Both the position numbers and the translations under genes were made by a program. Of a DNA stretch of 64,000 bases, positions 30,205 to 39,678 are shown in pieces (the first letter of the stretch is position 1; each line of letters begins with the position of its first letter). The stretch lies in the NCBI RefSeq assembly GCF_006438915.1, contig NZ_RCZE01000004.1:124001-188000 (forward strand), written 5' to 3'. Under the pieces are notes generated by a model that was not told where the DNA came from, ran no database searches, and saw only the letters and a program-made list of their open reading frames with translations. This DNA is from Pseudomonas arsenicoxydans (lineage in GTDB: Bacteria; Pseudomonadota; Gammaproteobacteria; Pseudomonadales; Pseudomonadaceae).

Positions 30205-32439
30205 CTATTTATTGACGGGCGGTGGATCGCGCCAGAAACGCCGGTCCAGACGCATCGTCCACGGTGGCTGAAAAAGCCCGAGCTGCAAATGAATGGCACC
30301 GTGCTCGGCGCTGTCGTAAATCGTCATGCCGCGTTTTTGATAGCGGGCCACGACCGTGGGGTGCGGGTGGCCAAAGGAATTGCCCTGACCACGGGAGATC
30401 AATACTGCCTTGGGTTGCAACACGCTCAACAGGGCCATTGATGAGGAACTGCGGCTGCCGTGGTGCGGTGACTGCAACCAATCAGTGACCACCGCCAGCG
30501 GACTCTCCAACAAGGCCCGCTCGGCAGCGATGTCGATATCCCCGGTCAGCAACAGTCGCTCGCCGCTGGCTTCTATTTGCAAAACGCAGGACTTCTGATT
30601 GCTGTCATGGGCTGATGCCCATTGCCAGAGTTGGAAGTTCACCCCGTCCCAGTTCCATTGCCGGCCGCTTTCACAGCCTTGGGCTTGCAGTTCGGCCGGC
30701 AAACCCTCGGGATCGCCACTGAGTATCTGTTTGACCGGCAGGCCATTGGCCACGGCTCGCGCACCGCCGGCGTGATCGGCATCGGCGTGACTGATCAGCA
30801 TCAGGTCGAGGCCCCTTACCCCGAGTTTGCGCAACGACGGCAGCACCACCCGCTCCCCCATGTCCATATCGCCGAAACGCGGACCGGCGTCATACAACAG
30901 CGTGTAATGGCGGGTCCGCACCAGGATGGCCAAGCCTTGGCCCACGTCCAGTTGCCAGACATCGGCCATGCCTGCCGGCAACAGCGGTCGAGGCGCAAAC
31001 ACCAGCAACAACATCAGCGGCCACCCCAATGGGCGCAGAGGCACACCTCGCGGCAACAACAGCAGGAAGGCGCCCAACGTGCCCAGCGCCCAACTCCACC
31101 ACGGAACCGCCACCGGCACCCACGCGGGCAATTGCCCGGCCATCATTGTCAGCGCCTTGAACATCCCGTCGATCAAACCGCCCGCCAGCCACAGCAACCC
31201 TTCGCCGACATACGGGACGGGCAACAACAATGTCCCGAGCAAGGCTGGCGGCAACACCACCAGGCTGATCCAGGGCACCGCCAGCAAATTGACCAACGGC
31301 CCGCTGAGACTGATTGGCAAGCCAAGCACCATCAACAACGGGCACAGGCCTATTGCGATCAACCATTGAGCCCGAGTCCAGGTTTGCCACCACCGCCAGG
31401 GGCCTAGCCGCCCGCCAAAGGTGAAGATCAACACCGCCACGGCGGCGAAGGACAACCAGAAACCCGGTTGCAGACTGGCCAACGGATCCAGCAACAAAAC
31501 GCCGTTGAGCGCCAGCAACAGCGGCCACCAGGCGCCGAGGTGACGAAAACGCAGCCGCCACAGCAGCACCAGACCGATCATCACGCAGGCGCGTTGCACC
31601 GGAACGTCGAAGCCGGCCAGTAGCCCGTAAGCCAGCGCCGCCGAGAACGCCAGCCCGCATGCCCATGGCAGCCACGGTAAACGGCCTGGCCACAGGCCAA
31701 AACGCGCCAACCCGGCGATCAGCAAGTAGACCAGCCCTGCCAACATGCCGATGTGCTGCCCGGAAATCACCAGCAGATGCACGGTGCCGGTGTCTTGCAG
31801 CACCTGCCACTCCTCACGGCTCAGCCCGGCGCCATCGCCCAGTACCAGCGCGGTCAATGCTGCGGTTCGGCCCTGGGCATCGACCTCGAGTAAACGCTGG
31901 CGGATGCCGTCGCGCCAGGCCCATCGGGCTTCGGCAAGTCGCTCACCGTCCTTGACCGTGCCGGTTGCGCCGATGCGTTGAGCCAGCAACCAGGCGTCGT
32001 AATCGAAGGCATGCGGATTGAGCAGCCCGGCAGGACGCTTCAACTTGACCGCCAGTCGCCAGCGTTCGCCGCTGCTGACCGGCGGCCCGCCATACCAGGC
32101 CAGGCGCAAACGCCTGGGCAGCTTCGTCCGTCTTGATTGACTGTCCGTCAGTTCGAATCTCACCACGCCGTCGGCATTTTGCGATAACCCCGTTACCCGC
32201 CCTTCAACCCAACGGGTTTCGCCGTCGAGTTTTGGTGCCAGCCGATCATCCAGCGCCCACTGCGCATTCGCGCACGCCCAACTGAAGCCGAACAGGAAAA
32301 ACGCCAACGGATACGTCCGAAACGGCAACAGCATCAAAGCCGACAGTGGCAGCAACATCCATAACCAGACCGGCGGTAAAACCGGTAAAAAACGCAGGAT
32401 CAACAGACCCAGCGCCAGCGCCAACATCCCAGTGCGCAT
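30205..32439 (-). CDS. comEC: DNA internalization competence protein ComEC/Rec2
   Basis: A 744-residue polytopic membrane protein that forms the channel for single-stranded DNA uptake in natural transformation. The N-terminus is a group of hydrophobic helices with an extracellular OB-type DUF4131 part. The central Competence domain contains LLVISGQHIGMLAGL, and the C-terminal metallo-beta-lactamase domain contains SHADADHAGGAR, which would degrade one strand. AAGGA precedes the ATG at 32439; 8 codons upstream were dropped. Full length suggests a working gene even though many P. fluorescens are not known to be competent. Confidence 0.93.
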   Translation of the reverse strand: MRTGMLALALGLLILRFLPVLPPVWLWMLLPLSALMLLPFRTYPLAFFLFGFSWACANAQWALDDRLAPKLDGETRWVEGRVTGLSQNADGVVRFELTDSQSRRTKLPRRLRLAWYGGPPVSSGERWRLAVKLKRPAGLLNPHAFDYDAWLLAQRIGATGTVKDGERLAEARWAWRDGIRQRLLEVDAQGRTAALTALVLGDGAGLSREEWQVLQDTGTVHLLVISGQHIGMLAGLVYLLIAGLARFGLWPGRLPWLPWACGLAFSAALAYGLLAGFDVPVQRACVMIGLVLLWRLRFRHLGAWWPLLLALNGVLLLDPLASLQPGFWLSFAAVAVLIFTFGGRLGPWRWWQTWTRAQWLIAIGLCPLLMVLGLPISLSGPLVNLLAVPWISLVVLPPALLGTLLLPVPYVGEGLLWLAGGLIDGMFKALTMMAGQLPAWVPVAVPWWSWALGTLGAFLLLLPRGVPLRPLGWPLMLLLVFAPRPLLPAGMADVWQLDVGQGLAILVRTRHYTLLYDAGPRFGDMDMGERVVLPSLRKLGVRGLDLMLISHADADHAGGARAVANGLPVKQILSGDPEGLPAELQAQGCESGRQWNWDGVNFQLWQWASAHDSNQKSCVLQIEASGERLLLTGDIDIAAERALLESPLAVVTDWLQSPHHGSRSSSSMALLSVLQPKAVLISRGQGNSFGHPHPTVVARYQKRGMTIYDSAEHGAIHLQLGLFQPPWTMRLDRRFWRDPPPVNK

Positions 32440-32574
32440 ACACTCATCCTTGAGAGTCCCCACCTAGGCATAGCTGGTCAACCGCACCAGCGCCGTTATC
32501 AATTGTCACAAAGTCTGAATGGGCGGTTCGTAGAATCCAGACATACTTGCCGCCTTAACCGACCGAGAAGCCTT

Positions 32575-33090
32575 ATGCCCCGGCGCTTATTCAAACGCTA
32601 CATGCCAGACCCGACCAGCATCAGGGAACACAAATCCTTACGCTTCCTCGGCACCCTGCTGCATGACCCCAACCTCTGGCACCTCAACCGCCACTCCGTT
32701 GCCCGAGCGATGGCGGTCGGCCTGTTCGCGGCGTTTTTGCCGATCCCGATGCAAATGCTGCTGGCCGCGGTGCTGGCGATCATGGTGCGGGGCAACATGC
32801 CGATTGCGGTGAGCCTGGTCTGGCTGACCAATCCGATTACCATGCCGGCAGTGTTTTTCTGCACGTACCAGACTGGCGCCTGGTTGCTGGATGTGCCCAC
32901 TCGCCAGTTGCCCGACTCATTGTCGTGGGAATGGGTCAGCGGCGAATTGTCGACGTTATGGCAGCCGTTTTTGCTGGGATCGGTGGTGACGGGGCTGGTG
33001 CTGGGGGCGCTCGGCTACTTCCTGACCATGATGTACTGGCGCTGGTGGGTGGCGCGGCAGTGGAAGCGGCGCAAGAAAAACCGGATGTAG
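32575..33090 (+). CDS. DUF2062 membrane protein
   Basis: A 171-residue protein starting MPRRLFKRYMPDP with GAGAAG as RBS. It has the DUF2062 pattern: SVARAMAVGLFAAFLPIPMQM, then VSLVWLTNPITMPAVFF, then a final hydrophobic stretch and a basic tail (WKRRKKNRM). Two to three membrane helices are predicted by eye. No function is known. The gene is divergent from comEC with about 135 bases between; PA2985 is the positional equivalent. Confidence 0.87.
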   Translation: MPRRLFKRYMPDPTSIREHKSLRFLGTLLHDPNLWHLNRHSVARAMAVGLFAAFLPIPMQMLLAAVLAIMVRGNMPIAVSLVWLTNPITMPAVFFCTYQTGAWLLDVPTRQLPDSLSWEWVSGELSTLWQPFLLGSVVTGLVLGALGYFLTMMYWRWWVARQWKRRKKNRM

Positions 33091-33096
33091 AAATGC

Positions 33097-33128
33097 AAAA
33101 CGGCCTCCAGTGTGGAGGCCGTTTTTTT
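33097..33128 (+). terminator. Intrinsic terminator after the DUF2062 gene
   Basis: AAAACGGCCTCCA, loop GTG, TGGAGGCCGTTTTTTT: 13 paired bases and a T run, 6 bases after the stop codon. Confidence 0.92.
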
Positions 33129-33146
33129 ATGCGGTGTTTGTGCTGG

Positions 33147-33237
33147 CGCCTTCGCGAGCAAGCCCGCTCCCACTTTTGACCGCATTCCTCTAAAAGAACT
33201 CGGTCAAAGTGGGAGCGGGCTTGCTCGCGAAGGGGCG
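33147..33237. repeat. REPIN between convergent genes
   Basis: Inverted pair of REPs (core GCGAGCAAGCCCGCTC at the left, its complement at the right) with CGCCTTCGCGAG / CTCGCGAAGGGGCG outer flanks. It lies between the DUF2062 and yadH ends. Confidence 0.9.
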
Positions 33238-33250
33238 ACGCGATCTTGAA

Positions 33251-34030
33251 TCAGGTACGCATCCCGCGCCCACTCACCAGCAACCGTGCACAACCGACAT
33301 ACAACACAATCGTCGCCACCAGCATGAAGGTGATCGCGATGCTGATCTTGATGTCCGAAACGCCAAGGATGCCGTATCGGAAGGCGTTGACCATGTGCAA
33401 CACCGGGTTCGCCAGGGACACGGTCTGCCAGAACGGTGGCAACAGGGAAATCGAGTAAAACACCCCGCCCAGGTAAGTCAGCGGTGTCAGCACGAACGTC
33501 GGGATGATCGAGATGTCATCGAAGTTGCGCGCAAACACGGCGTTGATGAAGCCCAGCAGCGAGAAAATTGTCGCCGTCAGCACCACCACCAGAACGGTCA
33601 CACCCAGGTGATGCACCTGCAAATCGGTGAAGAACAGCGACAGTATCGTCACGATGATCCCGACCATCAGCCCACGCAGCACGCCGCCCAGGGTGTAGCC
33701 GATCAGAATCGTATGCGGGGACACCGGCGACACCATCAGTTCTTCGATGGAGCGCTGGAACTTGCTGCCGAAGAAACTCGACACCACGTTGCCGTAGGAG
33801 TTGGTGATCACCGACATCATGATCAGCCCTGGCACGATGTACTCCATGTAGGTGAAGCCACCCATGCCACCAATCTGCTTGCCGATCAGATTGCCGAAGA
33901 TCACGAAGTACAGAACCATGGTGATGGCCGGCGGCAGCAGCGTCTGTGGCCAGATTCGGGTAAAGCGCCGGACCTCACGGTAAACGATGGTATTGAGGGC
34001 AACGAGGTTGGGTTGCAGCTCGGAACTCAT
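33251..34030 (-). CDS. yadH: ABC-2 type exporter permease (YadH-like)
   Basis: A 259-residue permease with about six membrane helices and the ABC-2 signature (GVFYSISLLPPFWQTVSLANP near the end, PVSPHTILIGYTLGG in the middle). The length and the partner ATPase fit E. coli YadH (256 residues). The pair is thought to be an exporter of unknown substrate. The start overlaps yadG by 4 bases. In P. aeruginosa this site holds lolCDE-type genes instead, so the block differs between species. Confidence 0.9.
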   Translation of the reverse strand: MSSELQPNLVALNTIVYREVRRFTRIWPQTLLPPAITMVLYFVIFGNLIGKQIGGMGGFTYMEYIVPGLIMMSVITNSYGNVVSSFFGSKFQRSIEELMVSPVSPHTILIGYTLGGVLRGLMVGIIVTILSLFFTDLQVHHLGVTVLVVVLTATIFSLLGFINAVFARNFDDISIIPTFVLTPLTYLGGVFYSISLLPPFWQTVSLANPVLHMVNAFRYGILGVSDIKISIAITFMLVATIVLYVGCARLLVSGRGMRT

Positions 34031-34959
34031 ACCGCCACCTTCGACAGATTTTTCTCCACCAGGGACACGAACAACTCCTCAAGGCGATTGGTTTTGTTGC
34101 GCAGGCTCAGCACTTCGATGTTTTGCTGCGCCAGTTGAGTAAACAGCGCGGTGATGCCCATGGCTTTGTCGACCTGGACCTCCAGCGTGTGGCTATCCAG
34201 CAGACGGGTCGGGTAACCGAGCAACTGCGGCGCACTGGTCAGGGTGTTCTTGGTGTCGAGCAGGAAGGTTTCCACATGCAGTTGGCTGAGCAACTGTTTC
34301 ATGCTGGTGTTTTCGACAATGGTGCCGTGGTCGATGATGCCGATATTGCGGCACAACTGCTCAGCCTCTTCCAGGTAGTGCGTGGTGAGGATGATGGTGA
34401 TGCCTTTCTGGTTCAGCTCGGTGAGGAAGGTCCACATCGAGCGACGCAGTTCGATGTCCACACCCGCCGTCGGTTCGTCGAGGATCAGCAGGCGCGGTTC
34501 GTGAACCAGCGCACGGGCGATCATTAGTCGACGCTTCATACCGCCGGACAGTGACCGCGACGGCACATCGCGTTTGTCCCACAGGCCGAGTTGGGTCAGG
34601 TATTGCTCGGCGCGCTCCTTGGCGATTTTCGGCGGGATGCCGTAATAACCGGCCTGGGTCACGACGATGTCGAAGGTCTTTTCGAACTGGTTGAAGTTGA
34701 ATTCCTGGGGCACTACGCCGATGGAGCGCTTGAGCTGCGCAGGATTTTTGTCCAGGTCGTGACCGAAGATATTCACCGTTCCGCTGGTCTTGTTCACCAG
34801 GGTCGAGAGAATGCCGATGGTCGTGGATTTGCCGGCGCCGTTAGGGCCGAGCAAGGCGAAGAAGTCACCTTCGGCAACGTCCAGATCGATACCACTCAGG
34901 GCCTGGAAACCGTTGCCGTAGGTTTTGGTTAGCTGCCGGATGGACAGAGCGGAACTCAT
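34027..34959 (-). CDS. yadG: ABC exporter ATP-binding protein (YadG-like)
   Basis: A 310-residue ATPase. Walker A is GPNGAGKST, the signature is LSGGMKRRLMIARAL, Walker B is LLILDEPTAGVD and the H-loop is TTHYLEEAE. IGVVPQEFNFN and the C-terminal RNKTNRLEELFVSLV match what I remember of E. coli YadG almost word for word. It is the first gene of the two-gene unit. Confidence 0.93.
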   Translation of the reverse strand: MSSALSIRQLTKTYGNGFQALSGIDLDVAEGDFFALLGPNGAGKSTTIGILSTLVNKTSGTVNIFGHDLDKNPAQLKRSIGVVPQEFNFNQFEKTFDIVVTQAGYYGIPPKIAKERAEQYLTQLGLWDKRDVPSRSLSGGMKRRLMIARALVHEPRLLILDEPTAGVDIELRRSMWTFLTELNQKGITIILTTHYLEEAEQLCRNIGIIDHGTIVENTSMKQLLSQLHVETFLLDTKNTLTSAPQLLGYPTRLLDSHTLEVQVDKAMGITALFTQLAQQNIEVLSLRNKTNRLEELFVSLVEKNLSKVAV

Positions 34960-35090
34960 ATCGGATTACGCACCAAGAAGGAAGAAAGGGATGAAAGACG
35001 GCCGGCGGCGACTGGAACAACCACGGCACATGAGCGCAATGGTGCTTGTCGCCGCCACACAAGTACAGTCAAGTGTGTCGATAGTGAGTA

Positions 35091-35714
35091 TTAAGTCAAC
35101 GCGGTCATAACGGCTTTTTGATACGCCGGACGCTGTTTCAAACGGGCATACCAGGCTTCGAGGTGCGGCTGCGGCGCGCGCTCGATCGGCATCTCGAACC
35201 AGGCATAAATAAAACTGCCGAGGGGAATGTCGCCCATGCCGATTTCATCGCCGGACAAGTACGGTTTGGCGGCAAGCGCTTGATCGGCCATCGACAGCAG
35301 CTCAGTGCATTCTTTGATTGCGGCGTTGATGGCCGACCAGTCCTGCTTGTCTGCCGAAGTGCGCATCACGCCCCAGAATACGGTGCGGAACGGACCGGCA
35401 AGACTTGAAGTGGTCCAGTCCATCCACTTGTCGGCCGTCGCGCGGGCTTTTAGATCCGCCGGATACCAGGGACTGCCGTCGGCATGTCGGGCCATCAAGT
35501 AACGCACGATGGCGTTGGATTCCCACAGGACAAAGCCGTCATCCTCGATCACCGGAATGCGACCGTTGGGGTTCATCGCCCGATACTCCGGCGTATCGAC
35601 GACACCAAAGGCGCCGCCCGCATCGATGGCCTCGTAGGCCAGTCCCAGCTCTTCGGCGGCCCACAAAGGCTTTCTGACATTCGACGAGTTTTTACGACCC
35701 CAGATCTTCAGCAT
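35091..35714 (-). CDS. Glutathione S-transferase family protein
   Basis: A 207-residue protein with an N-terminal thioredoxin-fold domain: the likely GSH-binding segment RKNSSNVRKPLW near the start, NPNGRIPVIEDDG with the cis-proline, and LWESNAIVRYL. A helical C-terminal domain follows. The substrate is unknown. It stands alone between the yadG gene and the transglutaminase-like gene, with about 130 bases of unannotated sequence toward yadG. Confidence 0.9.
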   Translation of the reverse strand: MLKIWGRKNSSNVRKPLWAAEELGLAYEAIDAGGAFGVVDTPEYRAMNPNGRIPVIEDDGFVLWESNAIVRYLMARHADGSPWYPADLKARATADKWMDWTTSSLAGPFRTVFWGVMRTSADKQDWSAINAAIKECTELLSMADQALAAKPYLSGDEIGMGDIPLGSFIYAWFEMPIERAPQPHLEAWYARLKQRPAYQKAVMTALT

Positions 35715-35757
35715 GACCGCCTCTTTTTCGATAAGTGGGCAGGCAGCATACGCCGGA

Positions 35758-36417
35758 TCAGGCGCGACTCAAATCGCTCTGCATATCCCCCAGCAGGGCC
35801 GGCAATGTGTCGCTGAACAGGTGCGGGTAGCATTTCTCCAGGTGCTCGAAAAAGAACGCTTCCGGCACATCGGTGAACTGGCCGTGATCGACCAGGTACT
35901 CCATCAACTGCGCGCCATCGCGATTGAACGGATGAAAGACACTGTCGTTGATCCCGTCGAATTCCAGCGGCGCGACATTGAACAATTCACAGAGTTGTTG
36001 ATTGAACGCCGGCGTGGCCTTGACCCAGCGGTCGTTCAGATACAGCTCGGTGTAGCCGTGCATTGCGAACACATCGCTTTTGAGCAGTTCAAGCAAGCGC
36101 GGGGTCGACAGGTGATTGCGCACATCCGCCAGGCCGATGCGCGCGGGAATCGCGCAATGTCGCGCGGCACCGGCCAGCAACGTGGCTTTGGGAACACAGT
36201 AGCTTTCCCTGGTGGCCAGCGCATAACTGCCGCGTAAGGTCTCTGGGTCGCGGCTGAACGTGTAAGGGTTGTAGCGCACCGCCTCGCGCACGGCGTAATA
36301 GAGGTTGATCGCCTGCTCGAGCGGGTCACGACTGCTGCCGCGGTGTTTTTCGGCGAACTCCACCACCGAGGGGTGGTCACTATCGATGAAGCGGCCGGGA
36401 CTCAAGTACTCGTGCAT
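35758..36417 (-). CDS. Transglutaminase-like cysteine protease domain protein
   Basis: A 219-residue protein starting MHEYLSPGRFIDSDHP, with AGGAG 9 bases before the ATG; the open frame runs 55 codons further upstream without support. The transglut_core catalytic cysteine is C74 in RESYCVPKATLLAGAAR and the histidine is H120 in AMHGYTELYLNDRW. The third position, normally aspartate, is within KATPAFN and seems to be an asparagine. Proteins of this kind are often peptidases or amidases rather than cross-linkers. Confidence 0.84.
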   Translation of the reverse strand: MHEYLSPGRFIDSDHPSVVEFAEKHRGSSRDPLEQAINLYYAVREAVRYNPYTFSRDPETLRGSYALATRESYCVPKATLLAGAARHCAIPARIGLADVRNHLSTPRLLELLKSDVFAMHGYTELYLNDRWVKATPAFNQQLCELFNVAPLEFDGINDSVFHPFNRDGAQLMEYLVDHGQFTDVPEAFFFEHLEKCYPHLFSDTLPALLGDMQSDLSRA

Positions 36418-36665
36418 GAGATCAATCTCCTGGGGAAGCCCCGAGTCTAGCGACAGGTTCAGCACAGAGATAACGACGTTTCGGCCAAACTTGGGCGCAT
36501 TGCCGCGTAGGAAACGAACGAATTCCCGAGCGTGTTGCCAACCGAGCCTACAAATCTGATCCAAGGTTTCCCACGATTTCAATCACCTCGCTCTGACCAC
36601 CCTGTTTGGCGGATGCCGTCTAAGCTCTGAAGGTTGGTTTTACCCTGGTTCACGGAGGATTAAAT

Positions 36666-39113
36666 ATGCTGCTGTTGTGGATACTGGTTCTGATTGTCGG
36701 GATAGCGTGGTTAGCCCATCGTCGCACCGCCCCCCTGCCCGCCCTGTGCATTGTTGCCGTCTACATCGTCGCGATGGGGGCTTTCAGCCGCGCGCCCGGT
36801 TGGCTGCTGCTGGTGTTCTGGGTGTTGATTGCAGCCGTTGCGGCGCCATTGCTGCTGCCCGACCTGCGTCGCAAGTTCTTCAGCGCGCCGCTGTTCAGCT
36901 GGTTCCAGAAAACCCTGCCGCCGATGTCGCAAACCGAGCGCGACGCCATCGACGCCGGCACCGTGTGGTGGGACGGCGAATTGTTCAGCGGCCGTCCGGA
37001 CTGGGACAAATTGCTGTCCTATCCAAAAGCCCAACTGACTGAAGAAGAACAGGCGTTCATCGACGGCCCGACCGACGAACTCTGCGCCATGGTCACCGAC
37101 TGGCAGATCGGGCAAGACATGGACCTGCCGGCTGAAGCCTGGGCGCACATCAAGGAAAACGGCTTCTTCGCGCTGATCATTCCCAAGGAATTTGGCGGTA
37201 AAGGTTTCTCTGCCTATGCCCACTCCCAGGTCGCGATGAAACTGGCGACCCGCAGCGGCGACCTTGCGTCCACCGTGATGGTCCCCAATTCCCTGGGCCC
37301 TGCCGAACTGCTGCTGCACTACGGCACCGACGAACAACGCAATCATTACCTGCCTCGGCTGGCCCGTGGTGACGACATTCCGTGCTTCGCGTTGACCGGT
37401 CCGCTGGCCGGTTCCGATGCCGGCGCAATGCCCGACACCGGAGTGATCTGCAAAGGTGAATGGGAAGGCAAGGAAACCCTCGGTCTGCGCCTGAACTGGG
37501 AAAAGCGTTACATCACCCTCGGCCCGGTGGCGACCCTGCTCGGCCTCGCCTTCAAGGCCTATGACCCGGACCATTTGCTGGGTGACAAAGAAGATTTGGG
37601 CATCAGCCTGGCGCTGATTCCAACCGACACGGCCGGTGTTGAAATCGGCCGCCGTCACTTGCCGCTGGGGGCCGCGTTCATGAACGGCCCGAACTCCGGC
37701 AAGGACGTGTTCGTGCCGCTCGATTTCCTCATCGGTGGTCAGGAAATGCTCGGCAAAGGCTGGATGATGCTGATGAATTGCCTGTCGGTCGGGCGTTCGA
37801 TCTCTTTGCCGGCAGTCGGTACCGGCGCGGCCAAGTTCACCAGTCTGGTGACGGGGCAGTACGCTCAGGTCCGCGAGCAATTCAATGTTCCATTGTCGGC
37901 GTTCGAAGGGATTCAGGAAGCCATGGCGCGCATCGGCGGCAACGCCTGGATGATGGACGCGGCGCGCATGCTGACCGCCAACGCGGTGGACCTGGGTGAG
38001 AAACCGTCGGTGCTCTCGGCAATTCTCAAGTATCACCTTACCGAACGTGGCCGCGAGTGCATCAGCCACGCGATGGACGTTCACGGCGGTAAAGCCATCA
38101 TCATGGGGCCGAACAACTACCTCGGTCGCAGCTGGAATGGCGCGCCGATTTTCATCACCGTGGAAGGTGCGAACATTCTTTCGCGCAACCTGATGATCTT
38201 CGGCCAGGGCGCCATTCGCTGCCATCCGTTCGTGCTGAAGGAAATGGCCCTCGCCGGCCGTGAAGACAAGGACCAGGCACTCACCGAGTTCGATGGCCTG
38301 CTGCTCAAGCACATTGGTTTTGCCGTGAGCAACGCCGCCAGCACGTTGGTGCTGAACCTCGGTTTCGGGCACTTCGAGCACACGCCGGGTAACAAACTCA
38401 GCCAGGGCTATTTCCGCGCGCTCAACCGTCAGGCGGCGGCGTTCGCCATGCTGGCGGACCTGAGCATGATGCTGCTGGGCGGTGAACTGAAACGCCGCGA
38501 GCGCCTGTCGGCACGCCTCGGGGATGTACTCAGCAACCTGTACCTCGCCTCTGCCGCTCTCAAGCGTTACCACGATCTCGACTCACCGGAGCACATGGCG
38601 TCGCTGTTTACCTGGGCCATGGAAGAAAGCCTTGGCCAGTCGGAACGGGCACTGGATGAACTGCTGACCAATTTCCCGAACAAGGTACTGGGTTGCCTGT
38701 TGCGGGTGATCGTGTTCCCGTTCGGCCGTCGACACAAAGGGCCATCGGACAAACTCGGCGCCGAAGTGGCTGCCGTGATTGGTCGCGCCAAGGGCGACCC
38801 GACGCTCGAAGAATTGCTGGGCGGTTGCTACCGTCCGCAATCGGCCGAGGATGCCGTCGGTGCTTTGCAACACGCCTGCAACCTGTTGAACGCGGCGCAG
38901 CCGCTGCAGAAAAAGCTGCACATCGCGCTCAAGAGTGGCCAGGTCAAACCGGCCGCCGGGGAACACGTCATCGATGCCGCGCTGGAGGCGGGAGTATTGC
39001 AGGCAGCGGAAGCGCAGACCCTGCGGGCCGCTGAAACAGCACGACGCAAGGTGATCGACGTCGATGATTTCGACAAAGAGGAGCTGGCGCTGGCACCAGG
39101 AAAGGTCCGCTGA
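36666..39113 (+). CDS. fadE: Acyl-CoA dehydrogenase FadE
   Basis: An 815-residue enzyme (E. coli FadE has 814) catalysing the first step of beta-oxidation. The first 65 residues are hydrophobic (LLLWILVLIVGIAWL, then LLLVFWVLIAAVAAPLLL) and probably anchor it to the membrane. The acyl-CoA dehydrogenase core follows (GFFALIIPKEFGGKGFSAYA, ALTGPLAGSDAGAMPDTG, GLSLALIP-type substrate segments), then a FadE-specific C-terminal domain. GGAGG precedes the ATG. The AMP-dependent ligase at 61 kb may supply substrate, but no operon link exists. Confidence 0.93.
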   Translation: MLLLWILVLIVGIAWLAHRRTAPLPALCIVAVYIVAMGAFSRAPGWLLLVFWVLIAAVAAPLLLPDLRRKFFSAPLFSWFQKTLPPMSQTERDAIDAGTVWWDGELFSGRPDWDKLLSYPKAQLTEEEQAFIDGPTDELCAMVTDWQIGQDMDLPAEAWAHIKENGFFALIIPKEFGGKGFSAYAHSQVAMKLATRSGDLASTVMVPNSLGPAELLLHYGTDEQRNHYLPRLARGDDIPCFALTGPLAGSDAGAMPDTGVICKGEWEGKETLGLRLNWEKRYITLGPVATLLGLAFKAYDPDHLLGDKEDLGISLALIPTDTAGVEIGRRHLPLGAAFMNGPNSGKDVFVPLDFLIGGQEMLGKGWMMLMNCLSVGRSISLPAVGTGAAKFTSLVTGQYAQVREQFNVPLSAFEGIQEAMARIGGNAWMMDAARMLTANAVDLGEKPSVLSAILKYHLTERGRECISHAMDVHGGKAIIMGPNNYLGRSWNGAPIFITVEGANILSRNLMIFGQGAIRCHPFVLKEMALAGREDKDQALTEFDGLLLKHIGFAVSNAASTLVLNLGFGHFEHTPGNKLSQGYFRALNRQAAAFAMLADLSMMLLGGELKRRERLSARLGDVLSNLYLASAALKRYHDLDSPEHMASLFTWAMEESLGQSERALDELLTNFPNKVLGCLLRVIVFPFGRRHKGPSDKLGAEVAAVIGRAKGDPTLEELLGGCYRPQSAEDAVGALQHACNLLNAAQPLQKKLHIALKSGQVKPAAGEHVIDAALEAGVLQAAEAQTLRAAETARRKVIDVDDFDKEELALAPGKVR

Positions 39114-39126
39114 TCCAGTGCCCCCA

Positions 39127-39168
39127 TGCAAAACGGGCGCAGGGGCTTTATACTCCTGCGCCCGTTTT
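39127..39168 (+). terminator. Hairpin after fadE, probable terminator
   Basis: AAAACGGGCGCAGG, an 11-base loop, CCTGCGCCCGTTTT: a strong stem 14 bases after the fadE stop, but with only four T directly behind it. The loop contains TTTATACT, a -10-like sequence that could serve the next gene. Confidence 0.7.
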
Positions 39169-39187
39169 GCTCTTGAGGACTTATCTC

Positions 39188-39595
39188 GTGTCCAACGTCG
39201 TTGCCGACCATCTCGTCTTGCTTGACCACTTGCGCAGCATCCTGGTCGCCGTGGGTGAGGCCGAACAGGTTCCCGAAGAAAGCCATGCCTTGTTCCTGGA
39301 GCGCTTCGATGAATTGCGTGCGTTGCTGCCGGTCGATCCGATCGAAAGCCAATACCTGGGCCAGGACATTCTCTGCCAGGTGATCACCCGCTACCCACAA
39401 ATTGCCCACTTGGTCCCGCGCGACCTGCTGTGGTACTTCGCCGGAGACTGCCTGCATTACATGCCCGATGATGAAATCGAACTGTATCAGGCCCTGGAAG
39501 AACGTCGCTTCGAAGCTGAACAGAACGACGAACCGTTTGACTGGAACCAGGAAAAGCAGCTGCTGGCGATGTCGAACGACGACGCCAAGCACTGA
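39188..39595 (+). CDS. PA2817 family protein
   Basis: A 135-residue acidic protein starting at a GTG (VSNVVADHLVLLDHLRSIL) with GAGGA 9 bases upstream. It is entirely helical by eye, with no membrane segment or known motif; YFAGDCLHYMPDDEIELYQ is its best conserved stretch in pseudomonads as I recall. It follows fadE in P. aeruginosa too (PA2815-PA2817 region), suggesting a link to fatty acid oxidation, but the function is unknown. Confidence 0.78.
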   Translation: MSNVVADHLVLLDHLRSILVAVGEAEQVPEESHALFLERFDELRALLPVDPIESQYLGQDILCQVITRYPQIAHLVPRDLLWYFAGDCLHYMPDDEIELYQALEERRFEAEQNDEPFDWNQEKQLLAMSNDDAKH

Positions 39596-39612
39596 TCCTC
39601 GATCCGTTATAC

Positions 39613-39648
39613 AAAAGGCCCGCATGATTGAACATGCGGGCCTTTTTT
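39613..39648 (+). terminator. Intrinsic terminator after the PA2817 family gene
   Basis: AAAAGGCCCGCATG, a short loop, CATGCGGGCCTTTTTT with a T run, 18 bases after the stop. Confidence 0.92.
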
Positions 39649-39678
39649 GTGGCTGGGTAATGTGGCGCCCGGTAGGAC

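Noticed and set aside
33251..34959. The ABC pair as LolDE lipoprotein transport, expected here from P. aeruginosa gene order
   Set aside because: The ATPase and permease read as YadG/YadH: 310 and 259 residues, ABC-2 type permease with six helices and no large periplasmic domain.
36711..38573. A 620-codon open frame on the minus strand inside fadE
   Set aside because: It is the antisense shadow of a GC-rich, strongly biased gene; its translation has no family motif, and fadE itself is certain.
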